Shown: positions 33,899 through 45,700 of the stretch, in pieces
How positions within the stretch are numbered: position 1 is the stretch's first letter
How the letters are laid out: each line of letters opens with the position of its first letter
Assembly (NCBI GenBank): GCA_963576725.1
Contig: OY755239.1
Coordinates: 62,786,953 to 62,850,952 of the forward strand
DNA from: Azorinus chamasolen
Lineage: Eukaryota; Mollusca; Bivalvia; Cardiida; Solecurtidae
Direction: 5' to 3'
Length of the DNA stretch: 64,000 nucleotides
The notes under the pieces: model-generated
What the model saw: only the letters and a program-made list of their open reading frames with translations
Told to the model about the DNA's origin: nothing
The model's database searches: none
Translations under genes and position numbers: made by a program

Positions 33899-34148
33899 TC
33901 AACCATTCGCTTGCTGAATTTTAAAATACATTTCTCCTTCTTTACCCATGCCCTGTTGTATAGTTACATATATCTTCACTGTGTACAAGTATTTCGCTGT
34001 GCAATCACTGCTGTGGAGTGCACTGGTTGCACAATCAACTTGAAAATAGTGCAGACCCTGATTAGACAGCTCCTGCAGAAGCTGTCTCATCTGGGTCTTC
34101 ACTATTTACGGGTAGGTATATTGACGTGAATAGCAAGCGAAGGGTTAA
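33899..34148 (-). mobile_element. HP-C hairpin MITE, reverse orientation
   Basis: Left flank TCAA (33899-33902, mutated TTAA), right TTAA 34145-34148, ends CCATTCGCTTGC and GCAAGCGAAGGG. Hairpin about 34043-34108 with the C/A and T/A stem differences. It abuts the Tc1-like element's right TA. Confidence 0.88.
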
Positions 34149-34205
34149 TAAGTCTTTGAAACAACCACTGAATAAATAGGCATAGTGCCATTAAGACAAA
34201 CGGTC

Positions 34206-34281
34206 GCTTAATGCAGAACACAAGAAGTGCAAGAAGCTCCAAAGGGAGCTTTTTGCACGTCTTGTGTTCTGCATTAAGCAT
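34206..34281. repeat. Central hairpin of the interrupted PG element
   Basis: Arms GCTTAATGCAGAACACAAGA and TCTTGTGTTCTGCATTAAGC, apex AAGCTCCAAAGGGAGCTT. Confidence 0.88.
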
Positions 34282-34418
34282 TCCCTATTTGGTACTAGTT
34301 TCAACTTGGTCATATGATTTCTTTCATATTTAAGCTCGTTATAACAGCAACCTCGTTATACCAGCAAAACGCCTGGAAACAAACACCTCCGTTGTAACGA
34401 GGGTTCACTGTACATGGT

Positions 34419-34563
34419 TAACTAATGGTCATAATACATGGAGTGAATAATCATAGAGTAAAGAGTTAAATACCGGTAGTTTCAACTAATGGTCATAACA
34501 CATGGAGTGAATATTCGTAGAGTAAAAAGTTAAATAGTTTCAACTAATGGTCATAATGCATGG
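34419..34563. repeat. Threefold ~60-70 bp direct repeat ending like HP-B
   Basis: AACTAATGGTCATAATACATG occurs three times (about 34420, 34484, 34540; the copies vary slightly), each followed by GGAGTGAATATTCGTAGAG-like sequence and, in the first two copies, GTTAAAT. Confidence 0.8.
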
Positions 34564-34720
34564 ATCAGGATCTGCACTGTTTGTTGAACTCATCAATGTC
34601 GACGGCCCTTTCCAACAAATACTTTCTTTGCTATGCCCCCTCCACGCCAAAAAATGGACGGGTTCCAAAGTAAAATCTAGACGGGCTTCATTAAATAATT
34701 TGTGGGAATAAATAGGTTAA
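34564..34720. mobile_element. HP-H element, right part
   Basis: GATCAGGATCTGCACTGTTTG, CCCCCTCCACGCC, GGGTTCCAAAGTAAAATCTA and end GGGAATAAATAGG with TTAA at 34717-34720 parallel 23436-23631. Confidence 0.65.
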
Positions 34721-34904
34721 CAATTGAAGTAAATGACGCTTTTGTTAATGCGTTGAATGATAATGTTGAAGAACCGTTTCATTGTTAGCCTACTTTAATC
34801 TGAAAGAATTGCTGTCAGCGTCGGTGATGTAAGTAGGTATTGTTCCATTTCGCTTCGACTCGTATGTTTTTAAAGCCTTTACAGAAAAGACCCATGTCGG
34901 GTAG

Positions 34905-35070
34905 CTATTATAGGAGCCGTCTGATCAGGGTCTGTTCTGTTTGAATTTGAAATAATATACACTATCTAATTCCAGTTTCTGCCATGGATTAAGGAATCTA
35001 TACACATACGCAAATATAAAACTTGAGCTAAAATTTAACATGTATGATGTCTTTATTTCATGGAATAAAG
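34905..35070 (+). mobile_element. HP-B right part with half hairpin
   Basis: ATTATAGGAGCCGTCTGATC, GGTCTGTTCTGTTTG, then an HP-B-like interior and TGATGTCTTTATTTCATGGA. The left stem is missing: the sequence switches just before the apex. Confidence 0.7.
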
Positions 35071-35360
35071 GCTTATAACATGGAGCAATTCCGGGTGAAT
35101 CCTGATTACACTTAGATCCTTTTATTATTATTATTATTTTCACGTTTTAGTGTTTTACCATTAATTCGTCAATAGCGTTGAACTGGTTAGGGACAAAATG
35201 TATCATATCGCTTTCCAAAGGTCACCTAGAGATCTACAGGATTCTGACGTCATTGATCTAATCAATTGTGTGAGCAAAACATACAATTGTTTTCCTATTT
35301 CCCGTTACTTAGTATAATATTTCAAGTCAAAGCGTCATTCATTCTGCTCATTTGTGCTTT
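35071..35360. other. No recognised feature
   Basis: Unassigned; a short (TTA)n run near 35120. Confidence 0.4.
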
Positions 35361-35390
35361 TTAGGGTTTCGGCTTTTGCCGAAATCCTTA
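35361..35390. repeat. Short stem-loop
   Basis: TTAGGGTTTCGGC / GCCGAAATCCTTA around a TTTT loop. Confidence 0.7.
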
Positions 35391-35516
35391 TAAAATGGAT
35401 TGCGACTCAAACTATGGCGGAAAACCCTATTGCACGAGCGCTACCTAGCGGGAATCCCCCTAAGAGAATACGCGCATGTGCAGTGCTTGGCTTACAATCC
35501 GGTTCCGGAATCTTAC

Positions 35517-35659
35517 AAAATATTTATAATGAAATATGGAAGGTGGATCCATTAGCAACAGAGCAGACCCTGAATCCTATGGTAACGAGCTGTCTGATCT
35601 GGGTCGAATCTATTTGCAGATGCATGAAAACAAGTTTATATGGGGAAATTAAGGGTTAA
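35517..35659 (-). mobile_element. HP-A fragment with partial hairpin
   Basis: TTATAATGAAATATGGAAGG, then AACAGAGCAGACCCTGAATC and GTCTGATCTGGGTCG, right end ATATGGGGAAATTAAGGG with TTAA at 35656-35659. Confidence 0.75.
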
Positions 35660-35766
35660 ATAGACTTCTTCTGTACGTTCTTTACAGTATAAAGGTTACA
35701 GCGCACTGGTGGTCAGTAGTGCAGGGCAACTGTTACATCATGCTAAAATCTCTAGTGGTCATACGC

Positions 35767-35978
35767 TTAACTCTTTGCACGCTAGCGGCGAAACTGTGAT
35801 TACCTATGCAAACAGTTTGGATCCAGATGAGAGGCCACATAATTCTGCGTCTCATCAGGATCCAAACTGGTTGTCATTTTGATCATCTTTTTGCATAAAA
35901 TGAAAGAAAGTTTATTGAAGAATTGACGCAGACGTCAATTGTTGCAAGCGTAACATCACTCAGCATTGTAAGGATTAA
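35767..35978 (+). mobile_element. HP-D hairpin MITE
   Basis: TTAA at 35767-35770 and 35975-35978. Hairpin arms GCAAACAGTTTGGATCCAGA and CATCAGGATCCAAACTGG; the apex is decayed. The right end GTAAGGA is diverged from the family consensus. Confidence 0.78.
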
Positions 35979-36057
35979 GCAAGCTGTTATCTAAAGTTGC
36001 AAAAATGTTTCCAAACTGACTTATTCAGCTGTACAAACTGGTAGAGATGCTAGAACA

Positions 36058-36322
36058 CTAAACCTTTCCTTCATATAAATGTTTTGCACGCGTTTGTAAA
36101 CAGAGTAGACCCAGATCTGATTACTCCTATAGGAGTCGTCCGATCAGGATATGCTCTGTTGGCTAATGGAAGTTTAAAGATCTTTTTCTTTCCTTTCTTG
36201 AATTGCTACTTATTTCCACTTTTCATGTTTCATATAACGAAACATGAAAAGTGGAAATATGAAGCCATTCTTTTGTTCATGAATATTCAGTAGGTATTGA
36301 AATTGGAATAAACATAGAACAG
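36058..36322 (+). mobile_element. HP-A copy of the first array unit
   Basis: Left end AACCTTTCCTTCATATAAAT (TTAA mutated). Hairpin GTAAACAGAGTAGACCC ... TATGCTCTGTTGG. The right end stops at CATAGAACAG without GGGTTAA. The same HP-A copy is present in the following units. Confidence 0.8.
36212..36258. repeat. New 20-bp-arm palindrome inside the first unit
   Basis: ATTTCCACTTTTCATGTTTC (36212-36231) and its exact inverse (36239-36258) around ATATAAC. The other units have only the left arm followed by ATTATAACTATTTTG. Confidence 0.9.
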
Positions 36323-36773
36323 AAATCAAGTTTCTTACATGGATCCGTGGTTTTGACGGGATTCGAACCAAGGACCTAGAGATTTAAACGCTACAAAGGT
36401 GTGAAAAGCAACAACGACTAGTGAACGTACATACTGAATATGCAAATTATACAGACCCATTTTTCATGAAATCTCCAAGTATAAAATGAATAGATTTTAC
36501 CAATGACCTACTGTCAATCCAAACGCCTTTGTTCAAACAGCATGGTGTCTTTTTACAACAGAAGTCCGACATAAGGTCGTCGGATTCTGAAAGTTCCATA
36601 CCCTTCCTGTGGTATTTACAAAAGTCCGATATATAATTGTCGGATTCTGAGTTAAATGCCCTTTTGCCTAGTCACACATGCCCTTTGCAAACAGAGGAGA
36701 CCCAGGTAAGAAGGCTCATAGAGAAGTACATGAAATGGACACATAACCGAAAAGAATTATTTGATTATTACAG

Positions 36774-36990
36774 CCACGGTTGATATTTCGATACACTTTC
36801 AACATTTTGTGAACTACTATGAAATATCGGACATCAATGGTACTATTTCTAGGGTAGATTAAAATTCAAATGCAGAAATTCGATTCCATTGCGACATTAC
36901 AATGTTTCCTGGTGAATTTAATCAATGGTCGTGCGACGTTGTTGCTAAGATCTGGTTTGAAAGAAATAGAATTTCAAAAATACATGTACG
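36774..36990 (+). pseudogene. Exon-like ORF of the 2-kb unit, copy 1, with stop
   Basis: Same sequence as 38772-38988, but a CAA codon has become TAA at 36860-36862. Confidence 0.5.
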
Positions 36991-38281
36991 GTAAAACCCC
37001 TCTAAACCAGACTTTAAATTCAGTATACATATCAGTCTTGGAGACAGGTGGCAGCTTAATGCAGGATGAAAATAATGCAGAAAGCTCCTCGGCATGACTT
37101 TCACCCTGCATTAAGCAGCCACCTGCCTAAAAAGTTTCTAAATTCTTATCTACTAGAAGTCGGGTTAAGAGGGGTTTTACTGTATTGTAAAAGGTGACAA
37201 ATCTATACTTTTGAATGTATTTCAGAGATTTACAAGTGATACCCTAATTACACTAGGTATTTTGACAAACACACTTATGTAAATAGTGCAGACCCAGATC
37301 AAACATCTCCTTAATGGGCCCGTTTGAAGGGTTTTCACTATTTGCTGCCATTTCTGTTTAATCTAAAGTTGCAAAAATGTTTCCAAACTGAGTTATTCAG
37401 CTTTACAAACTGGTAGAGAGGAGAGACTGGGTGCTAGAACACTCAAACCTTTCCTTCATATAAATGTTTTTCACGCGTTTGTAAACAGAGTAGACCCAGA
37501 TCTGATGACTCCTATAGAAGTCGTCTGATCAGGGTCTGCTCTGTTGGCTAATGGAATTTGAAAGATCTTTTTCATTCCTTTCTTCAATGGTTACTGCTTT
37601 CCACTTTTCATGTTTCATTATAACTATTTTGTTCATGAATATTCAGTAGGTATTGAAATTTAGAATAAACATAGAACAGGAATCAAGTTTCTTACATGGA
37701 TCCGTTCCATTTGCGCTCTGTGTCTATATACATGTACTTTTTTAAACTATTGTTTTTGTTGATGTAATTATTGTTCAAATTCTCAGGTTATTTTTTATAG
37801 TCAGTTTGAACTGTGCAGTAATTCCTTTTGAAACAAACTAAGTTTTCAAATATTATGCAGGTTATCGTGACCTAATTGCCAGTTGTACAATGTGTGTGTC
37901 GGTCTGTGATCAGGATCCTAGATGTTTGACAACTTTAAAATAAAACTATGCAAAGCATATACTAATTGAATCTAAATAATTATATATGCAATACACAAAA
38001 TAATGAGCAGGTGACAATTTTAAATTGAACATGGTACTTTCGAATTCATAGTTGTCCTAGCACAAAGTCTGGATCCTGCCTCTAAGTTTCATCGAAATGC
38101 ATACTATTGACACCAGGACTGTATGTTAATATAGCATAATGCTTTAAAAAGTCCATAACAGGTTTCAAGAGGCATGCTTATGTTTTCTAGTTTGTTTGCT
38201 TTAAAATGTATTTAGAGAAAAGAATATCAAAAAAGATAAAGAATAAAAAATATTAGAATCTTTTTCTATTTGCGTTTAGTT

Positions 38282-38352
38282 GTGACGGGATTCGAACCAA
38301 GGACCTAGAGATTCATAGACGCAGCTCTTTCCCCTCGGCCACCGCTTGGGTC
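38282..38352 (-). repeat. tRNA-like segment in the 2-kb unit
   Basis: On the minus strand: GGTGGCCGAGGGGAAAGAG (A-box-like) and TTGGTTCGAATCCCGTCAC (B-box-like), the pattern of a class II (Leu/Ser) tRNA. The acceptor stem does not pair, so it is a tRNA-derived repeat. Other copies are near 40270, 42262, 42667, 44648, 45057 and 47026; a truncated one is at 36356. Confidence 0.6.
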
Positions 38353-38771
38353 CCAATATATAAGTGTTACATGGTTCTATTTAAACGCTACAAAGGTGTG
38401 AAAAGCAACAACGACTAGTGAACGTACATACTTAATATGCAAATTATACAGACCCATTTTTCATGAAATCTCCAAGTATAAAATGAATAGATTTTACCAA
38501 TGACCTACTGTCAATCCAAACGCCTTTGTTCAAACAGCATGGTGTCTTTTTACAACAGAAGTCCGACATAAGGTCGTCGGATTCTGAAAGTTCCATACCC
38601 TTCCTGTGGTATTTACAAAAGTCCGATATATAATTGTCGGATTCTGAGTTAAATGCCCCTTTTGCCTAGTCACTTATGCCCTTTGCTAACAGAGGAGACC
38701 CAGGTAAGAAGGCTCATAGAGAAGTACATGAAATGGACACATAACCGAAAAGAATTATTTGATTACTACAG

Positions 38772-38988
38772 CCACGGTTGATATTTCGATACACTTTCAA
38801 CATTTTGTGAACTACTATGAAATATCGAACATCAATGGTACTATTTCTAGGGTAGATCAAAATTCAAATGCAGAAATTCGATTCCATTGCGACATTACAA
38901 TGTTTCCTGATGAATTTAATCAATGGTCGTGCGACGTTGTTGCTAAGATCTGGTTTGAAAGAAATAGAATTTCAAAAATACATGTACG
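38772..38988 (+). other. Exon-like ORF in the 2-kb unit; possible Cys-loop receptor exon fossil
   Basis: Preceded by an acceptor-like TTGATTACTACAG and followed by ACG|GTAAAA, which is also the start of a PG terminus. The encoded stretch contains NYYEISNINGTISRVDQN and CDITMFPDEFNQWSC, then AKIWFERNRIS. C-X13-C with an FP between the cysteines resembles the Cys-loop of pentameric ligand-gated channels, but FP sits two residues too early for the classical spacing. Near-identical open copies lie at 40758-40974, 43142-43358 and 45517-45733. Because the units themselves are nearly identical, the open frame is weak evidence for function. It could be chance. Confidence 0.35.
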
Positions 38989-41949
38989 GTAAAACCCCTC
39001 TAAACCAGACTTTAAATTCAGTATAAATATCAGTCTTGGAGACAGATGGAAGCTTAATACAGGAAGAAAATAATGCAGAAAGCTCCTCGGCATGACTTTC
39101 ACCCTGCATTAAGCAGCCACCTGCCTAAAAAGTTTCTAAATTCTTATCTACTAGAAGTCGGGTTAAGAGGGGTTTTACTGTATTGTAAAAGGTGACAAAT
39201 CTATACTTTTGAATGTATTTCAGAGATTTACAAGTGATACCCTAATTACCCTGGGTATTTTGACAAACATACTTATGCAAATAGTGCAGACCCAGATCAA
39301 ACACCTCCTTAATGGGCCCTTTGAAGGGTTTTCACTATTTGCTACCATGTCTGTTTAATCTAAAGTTGCAAAGATGTTTCCAAACTGACTTTTTCAGCTG
39401 TACAAACTGGTAGAGAGGAGAGACTGGGTGCTAGAACACTTAACCCTTTCCTTCATATAAATGTTTTTTCACGCGTTTGTAAACAGAGTAGACCCAGATC
39501 TGATTACTCCTATAGAAGTCGTCTGATCAGGGTCTGCTCTGTTGGCTAATGGAATTTGAAAGATCTTTTTCTTTACTTTCTTAAATGGCTAATAATTTCC
39601 ACTTTTCATGTTTCATTATAACTACTTTGTTCATGAATATTCAGTAGGTATTGAAATTTGGAATAAACATAGAACAGGAATCAAGTTTCTTACATGGATC
39701 CGTTCCATTTGCGCTCTGTGTCTATATACATGTACTTTTTTAAACTATTGTTTTTGTTGATGTAATTATTGTTCAAATTCTCAGGGATTTTTTATAGTCA
39801 GTTTGAACTGTGCAGTAATTCCTTTTGAAACAAACTAAGTTTTCAAATATTATGCAGGTTATCGTGACCTTATTGCCAGTTGTACAGTGTGTGTGTCGGT
39901 TTGTGATCAGGATCCTAGATGTTTGACAATTTTAAAATAAACCATGCAAAGCATAGACTAATTGAATCTAAATAATTATATATGCAATACACAAAATAAT
40001 GAGCAGGTGACAATTTTAAATTGAACATGGTACTTTCGAATTCATAGTTGTCCTAGCACAGAGTCTGGATCCAGCCTCTACGTTTCATCGAAATGCATAC
40101 TATTGACACCAGGACTGTATGTTAATATAGCATAATGCTTTAAAAAGTCCATAACAGGTTTCAAGAGGCATGCTTATGTTTTCTAGTTTGTTTGCTTTAA
40201 AATGTATTTGGAGAAAAGAATATCAAAAAGATAAAGAATAAAAAATATATTAGAATCTTTTTTGGTTTTGAGGTGATTCGAACCAAGGACCTAGAGATTC
40301 ATAGACGCAGTTCTTTCCCCGCGGCCACCTCTTGGGTCCCAATATATAATTGTTACATGGTTCTATTTAAACGCTACAAAGGTGTGAAAAGCAACAACGA
40401 CTAGTGAACGTACATACTTAATATGCAAATTATACAGACCCATTTTTCATGAAATCTCCAAGTATAAAATGAATAGATTTTACCAATGACCTACTGTCAA
40501 TCCAAACGCCTTTGTTCAAACAGCATGGTGTCTTTTTATAACAGAAGTCCGACATAAGGTCGTCGGATTCTGAAAGTTCCATACCCTTCCTGTGGTATTT
40601 ACAAAAGTCCGATATATAATTGTCGGATTCTGAGTTAAATGCCCCTTTTGCCTAGTCACTTATGCCCTTTGCAAACAGAGGAGACCCAGGTAAGAAGGCT
40701 CATAGAGAAGTACATGAAATGGACACATAACCGAAAAGAATTATTTGATTATTACAGCCACGGTTGATATTTCGATACACTTTCAACATTTTGTGAACTA
40801 CTATGAGATATCGAACATCAATGGTACTATTTCTAGGGTAGATCAAAATTCAAATGCAGAAATTCGATTCCATTGCGACATTACAATGTTTCCTGGTGAA
40901 TTTAATCAATGGTCGTGCGACGTTGTTGCTAAGATCTGGTTTGAAAGAAATAGAATTTCAAAAATACATGTACGGTAAAACCCCTCTAAACCAGACTTTA
41001 AATTCAGTATAAATATCAGTCTTGGAGACAGGTGTTAGCTTAATGCAGGATGAAAATAATGCAGAAAGCTCCTCGGCATGACTTTCACCCTGCATTAAGC
41101 AGCCTTCTGCCTAAAAAGTTTCTAAATTATTATCAACTAGAAGTCGGGTTAAGAGGGGTTTTACTGTATTGTAAAAGGTGACAAATCTATACTTTTGAAT
41201 GTATTTCAGAGATTTACAAGTGATACCCTAATTACCCTAGGTATTTTGACAAACACACTTATGCAAATAGCGCAGACCCAGATCAAACATCTCCTTAATG
41301 GGCCCGTTTGAAGGGTTTTCACTATTTGCTGCCATGTCTGTTTAATCTAAAGTTGCAAAAATGTTTCCAAACTGACTTAGTCAGCTGTACAAACTGGTAG
41401 AGAGGAAAGACTGGGTGCTAGAACACTTAACCCTTTCCTTCATATAAATGTTTTTTCACGCGTTTGTAAACAGAGTAGACCCAGATCTGATGACTCCTAT
41501 AGAAGTCGTCTGATCAGGGTCTGCTCTGTTGGCTAATGGAATTTGAAAGATCTTTTTCATTCCTTTCTTAAATGGTTACGGATTTCCACTTTTCATGTTT
41601 CATTATAACTATTTTGTTCATGAATATTCAGTAGGTATTGAAATTTAGAATAAACATAGAACAGGAATCAAGTTTCTTACATGGATCCGTTCCATTTGCG
41701 CTCTGTGTCTATATACATGTACTTTTTTAAACTATTGTTTTTGTTGATGTAATTATTGTTCAAATTCTCAGGGAGTTTTTTATAGTCAGTTTGAACTGTG
41801 CAGTAATTCCTTTTGAAACAAACTAAGTTTTCAAATATTATGCAGGTTATCGTGACCTTATTGCCAGTTGTACATTGTGTGTGTCGGTTTGTGATCAGGA
41901 TCCTAGATGTTTGACAATTTTAAAATAAAACCATGCAAAGCATAGACTA

Positions 41950-42760
41950 ATTGAATCTAAATAATTATATATGCAATACACAAAATAATGAGCAGGTGAC
42001 AATTTTAAATTGAACATGGTACTTTCGAATTCATAGTTGTCCTAGCACAAAGTCTGGATCCTGCCTCTGCGTTTCATCGAAATGCATACTATCAACACCA
42101 GGACTGTATGTTAATATAGCATAATGCTTTAAAAAGTCCATAACAGGTTTCAAGAGGCATGCTTATGTTTTCTAGTTTGTTTGCTTTAAAATGTATTTGG
42201 AGAAAAGAATATCAAAAAAGATAAAGAATAAAAAATATATTAGAATCTTTTTTGGTTTTGAGGTGATTCGAACCAAGGACCTAGAGATTCATAGACGCAG
42301 CTCTTTCCCCTCGGCCACCGCTTGGGTCCCAATATATAATTGTTACATGGTTCTATTGAATCTAAATAATTATATATGCAATACACAAAATAATGAGCAG
42401 GTGACAATTTTAAATTGAACATGGTACTTTCGAATTCATAGTTGTCCTAGCACAAAGTCTGGATCCTGCCTCTAAGTTTCATCGAAATGCATACTATTGA
42501 CACCAGGACTGTATGTTAATATAGCATAATGTTTTAAAAAGTCCATAACAAGTTTCAAGAGGCATGCTTATGTTTTCTAGTTTGTTTGCTTTAAAATGTA
42601 TTTAGAGAAAAGAATATCAAAAACGATAAAGAATAAAAAATATATTAGAATCTTTTTTGGTTTTGAGGTGATTCGAATCAAGGACCTAGAGATTCATAGA
42701 CGCAGCTCTTTCCCCGCGGCCACCGCTTGGGTCCCAATATATAAGTGTTACATGGTTCTA
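41950..42760. repeat. 405-bp internal duplication (also 44338-45135)
   Basis: ATTGAATCTAAATAATTATA starts at 41950 and again at 42355 inside unit 4. The same duplication is in unit 5. It accounts for the 2.4-kb units versus the 2.0-kb units. Confidence 0.88.
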
Positions 42761-45700
42761 TTTAAACGCTACAAAGGTGTGAAAAGCAACAACGACTAGT
42801 GAACGTACATACTTAATATGCAAATTATACAGACCCATTTTTCATGAAATCTCCAAGTATAAAATGAATAGATTTTACCAATGACCTACTGTCAATCCAA
42901 ACGCCTTTGTTCAAACAGCATGGTGTCTTTTTACAACATAAGGTCGTCGGATTCTGAAAGTTCCATACCCTTCCTGTGGTATTTACAAAAGTCCGATATA
43001 TAATTGTCGGATTCTGAGTTAAATGCCCCTTTTGCCTAGTCACTTATACCATTTGCAAACAGAGGAGACCCAGGTAAGAAGGCTCATAGAGAAGTACATG
43101 AAATGGACACATAACCGAAAAGAATTATTTGATTATTACAGCCACGGTTGATATTTCGATACACTTTCAACATTTTGTGAACTACTATGAGATATCGAAC
43201 ATCAATGGTACTATTTCTAGGGTAGATCAAAATTCAAATGCAGAAATTCGATTCCATTGCGACATTACAATGTTTCCTGGTGAATTTAATCAATGGTCGT
43301 GCGACGTTGTTGCTAAGATCTGGTTTGAAAGAAATAGAATTTCAAAAATACATGTACGGTAAAACCCCTCTAAACCAGACTTTAAATTCAGTATAAATAT
43401 CAGTCTTGGAGACAGGTGGCAGCTTAGTGCAGGATGAAAATAATGCAGAAAGCTCCTCGGCATGACTTTCACCCTGCATTAAGCAGCCTTCTGCCTAAAA
43501 AGTTTCTAAATTATTATCAACTAGAAGTCGGGTTAAGAGGGGTTTTACTGTATTGTAAAAGGTGACAAATCTATACTTTTGAATGTATTTCGGAGATTTA
43601 CAAGTGATACCCTAATTACCCTAGGTATTTTGACAAACACACTTATGCAAATAGCGCAGACCCAGATCAAACATCTCCTTAATGGGCCCGTTTGAAGGGT
43701 TTTCACTATTTGCTGCCATGTCTGTTTAATCTAAAGTTGCAAAAATGTTTCCAAACTGACTTATTCAGCTGTACAAACTGGTAGAGAGGAGAGACTGCGT
43801 GCTAGAACACTTAACCCTTTCCTTCATATAAATGTTTTTTCACGCGTTTGTAAACAGAGTAGACCCAGATCTGATGACTCCTATAGAAGTCGGCTGATCA
43901 GGGTCTGCTCTGTTGGCTAATGGAATTTGAAAGATCTTTTTCATTCCTTTCTTAAATGGTTACGGATTTCCACTTTTCATGTTTCATTATAACTATTTTG
44001 TTCATGAATATTCAGTAGGTATTGAAATTTAGAATAAACATAGAACAGGAATCAAGTTTCTTACATGGATCCGTTCCATTTGCGCTCTGTGTCTATATAC
44101 ATGTACTTTTTTAAACTATTGTTTTTGTTGATGTAATTATTGTTCAAATTCTCAGGGAGTTTTTTATAGTCAGTTTGAACTGTGCAGTAATTCCTTTTGA
44201 AACAAACTAAGTTTTCAAATATTATGCAGGTTATCGTGACCTTATTGCCAGTTGTACATTGTGTGTGTCGGTTTGTGATCAGGATCCTAGATGTTTGACA
44301 ATTTTAAAATAAAACCATGCAAAGCATAGACTTATTGAATCTAAATAATTATATATGCAATGCACAAAATAATGAGCAGGTGGCAATTTTAAATTGAACA
44401 TGGTACTTTCGAATTCATAGTTGTCCTAGCACAAAGTCTGGATCCTGCCTCTACGTTTCATCGAAATGCATACTATCAACACCAGGACTGTATGTTAATA
44501 TAGCATAATGCTTTAAAAAGTCCATAACAGGTTTCAAGAGGCATGCTTATGTTTTCTAGTTTGTTTGCTTTAAAATGTATTTGGAGAAAAGAATATCAAA
44601 AAAGATAAAGAATAAAAAATATATTAGAATCTTTTTTGGTTTTGAGGTGATTCGAACCAAGGAGCTAGAGATTCATAGACGCAGATCTTTCCCCTCGGCC
44701 ACCGCTTGGGTCCCAATATATAATTGTTACATGGTTCTATTGAATCTAAATAATTATATATGCAATACACAAAATAATGAGCAGGTGACAATTTTAAATT
44801 GAACATGGTACTTTCGAATTCATAGTTGTCCTAGCACAAAGTCTGGATCCTGCCTCTAAGTTTCATCGAAATGCATACTATCAACACCAGGACTGTATGT
44901 TAATATAGCATAATGCTTTAAAAAGTCCATAACAGGTTTCAAGAGGCATGCTTATGTTTTCTAGTTTGTTTGCTTTAAAATGTATTTAGAGAAAAGAATA
45001 TCAAAAAAGATAAAGAATAAAAATATTAGAATCTTTTTCTATTTGCGTTTGGTTGTGACGGGATTCGAACCAAGGACCTAGAGATTCATAGACGCAGCTA
45101 TTGGGTCCCAATATGTAAGTGTTACATGGTTCTATTTAAACGCTACAAAGGTGTGAAAAGCAACAACGACTAGTGAACGTACATACTTAATATGCAAATT
45201 ATACAGACCCATTTTTCATGAAATCTCCAAGTATAAAATGAATAGATTTTACCAATGACCTACTGTCAATCCAAACGCCTTTGTTCAAACAGCATGGTGT
45301 CTTTTTACAACAGAAGTCCGACATAAGGTCGTCGGATTCTGAAAGTTCCATACCCTTCCTGTGGTATTTACAAAAGTCCGATATGTTGTCGGATTGTTTG
45401 CCCCTTTTGCCTAGTCACTTATGCCCTTTGCAAACAGAGGAGACCCAGGTAAGAAGGCTCATAGAGAAGTACATGAAATGGACACATAACCGAAAAGAAT
45501 TATTTGATTATTACAGCCACGGTTGATATTTCGATACACTTTCAACATTTTGTGAACTACTATGAAATATCGAACATCAATGGTACTATTTCTAGGGTAG
45601 ATCAAAATTCAAATGCAGAAATTCGATTCCATTGCGACATTACAATGTTTCCTGATGAATTTAATCAATGGTCGTGCGACGTTGTTGCTAAGATCTGGTT

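Larger units (their letters stand above)
32386..34412. mobile_element. PG (pogo-like) MITE interrupted by two other elements
   Basis: TA at 32386-32387 and 34411-34412. Ends are CAGTGAACTCTCATTACACC and TAACGAGGGTTCACTG. The central hairpin is at 34206-34281. The left part is split by the Tc1-like element (32440-33898) and the HP-C copy (33899-34148). Confidence 0.82.

Noticed and set aside
38282..38352. Functional tRNA gene
   Set aside because: A and B boxes are present, but the acceptor stem does not pair and the segment recurs inside a tandem repeat.
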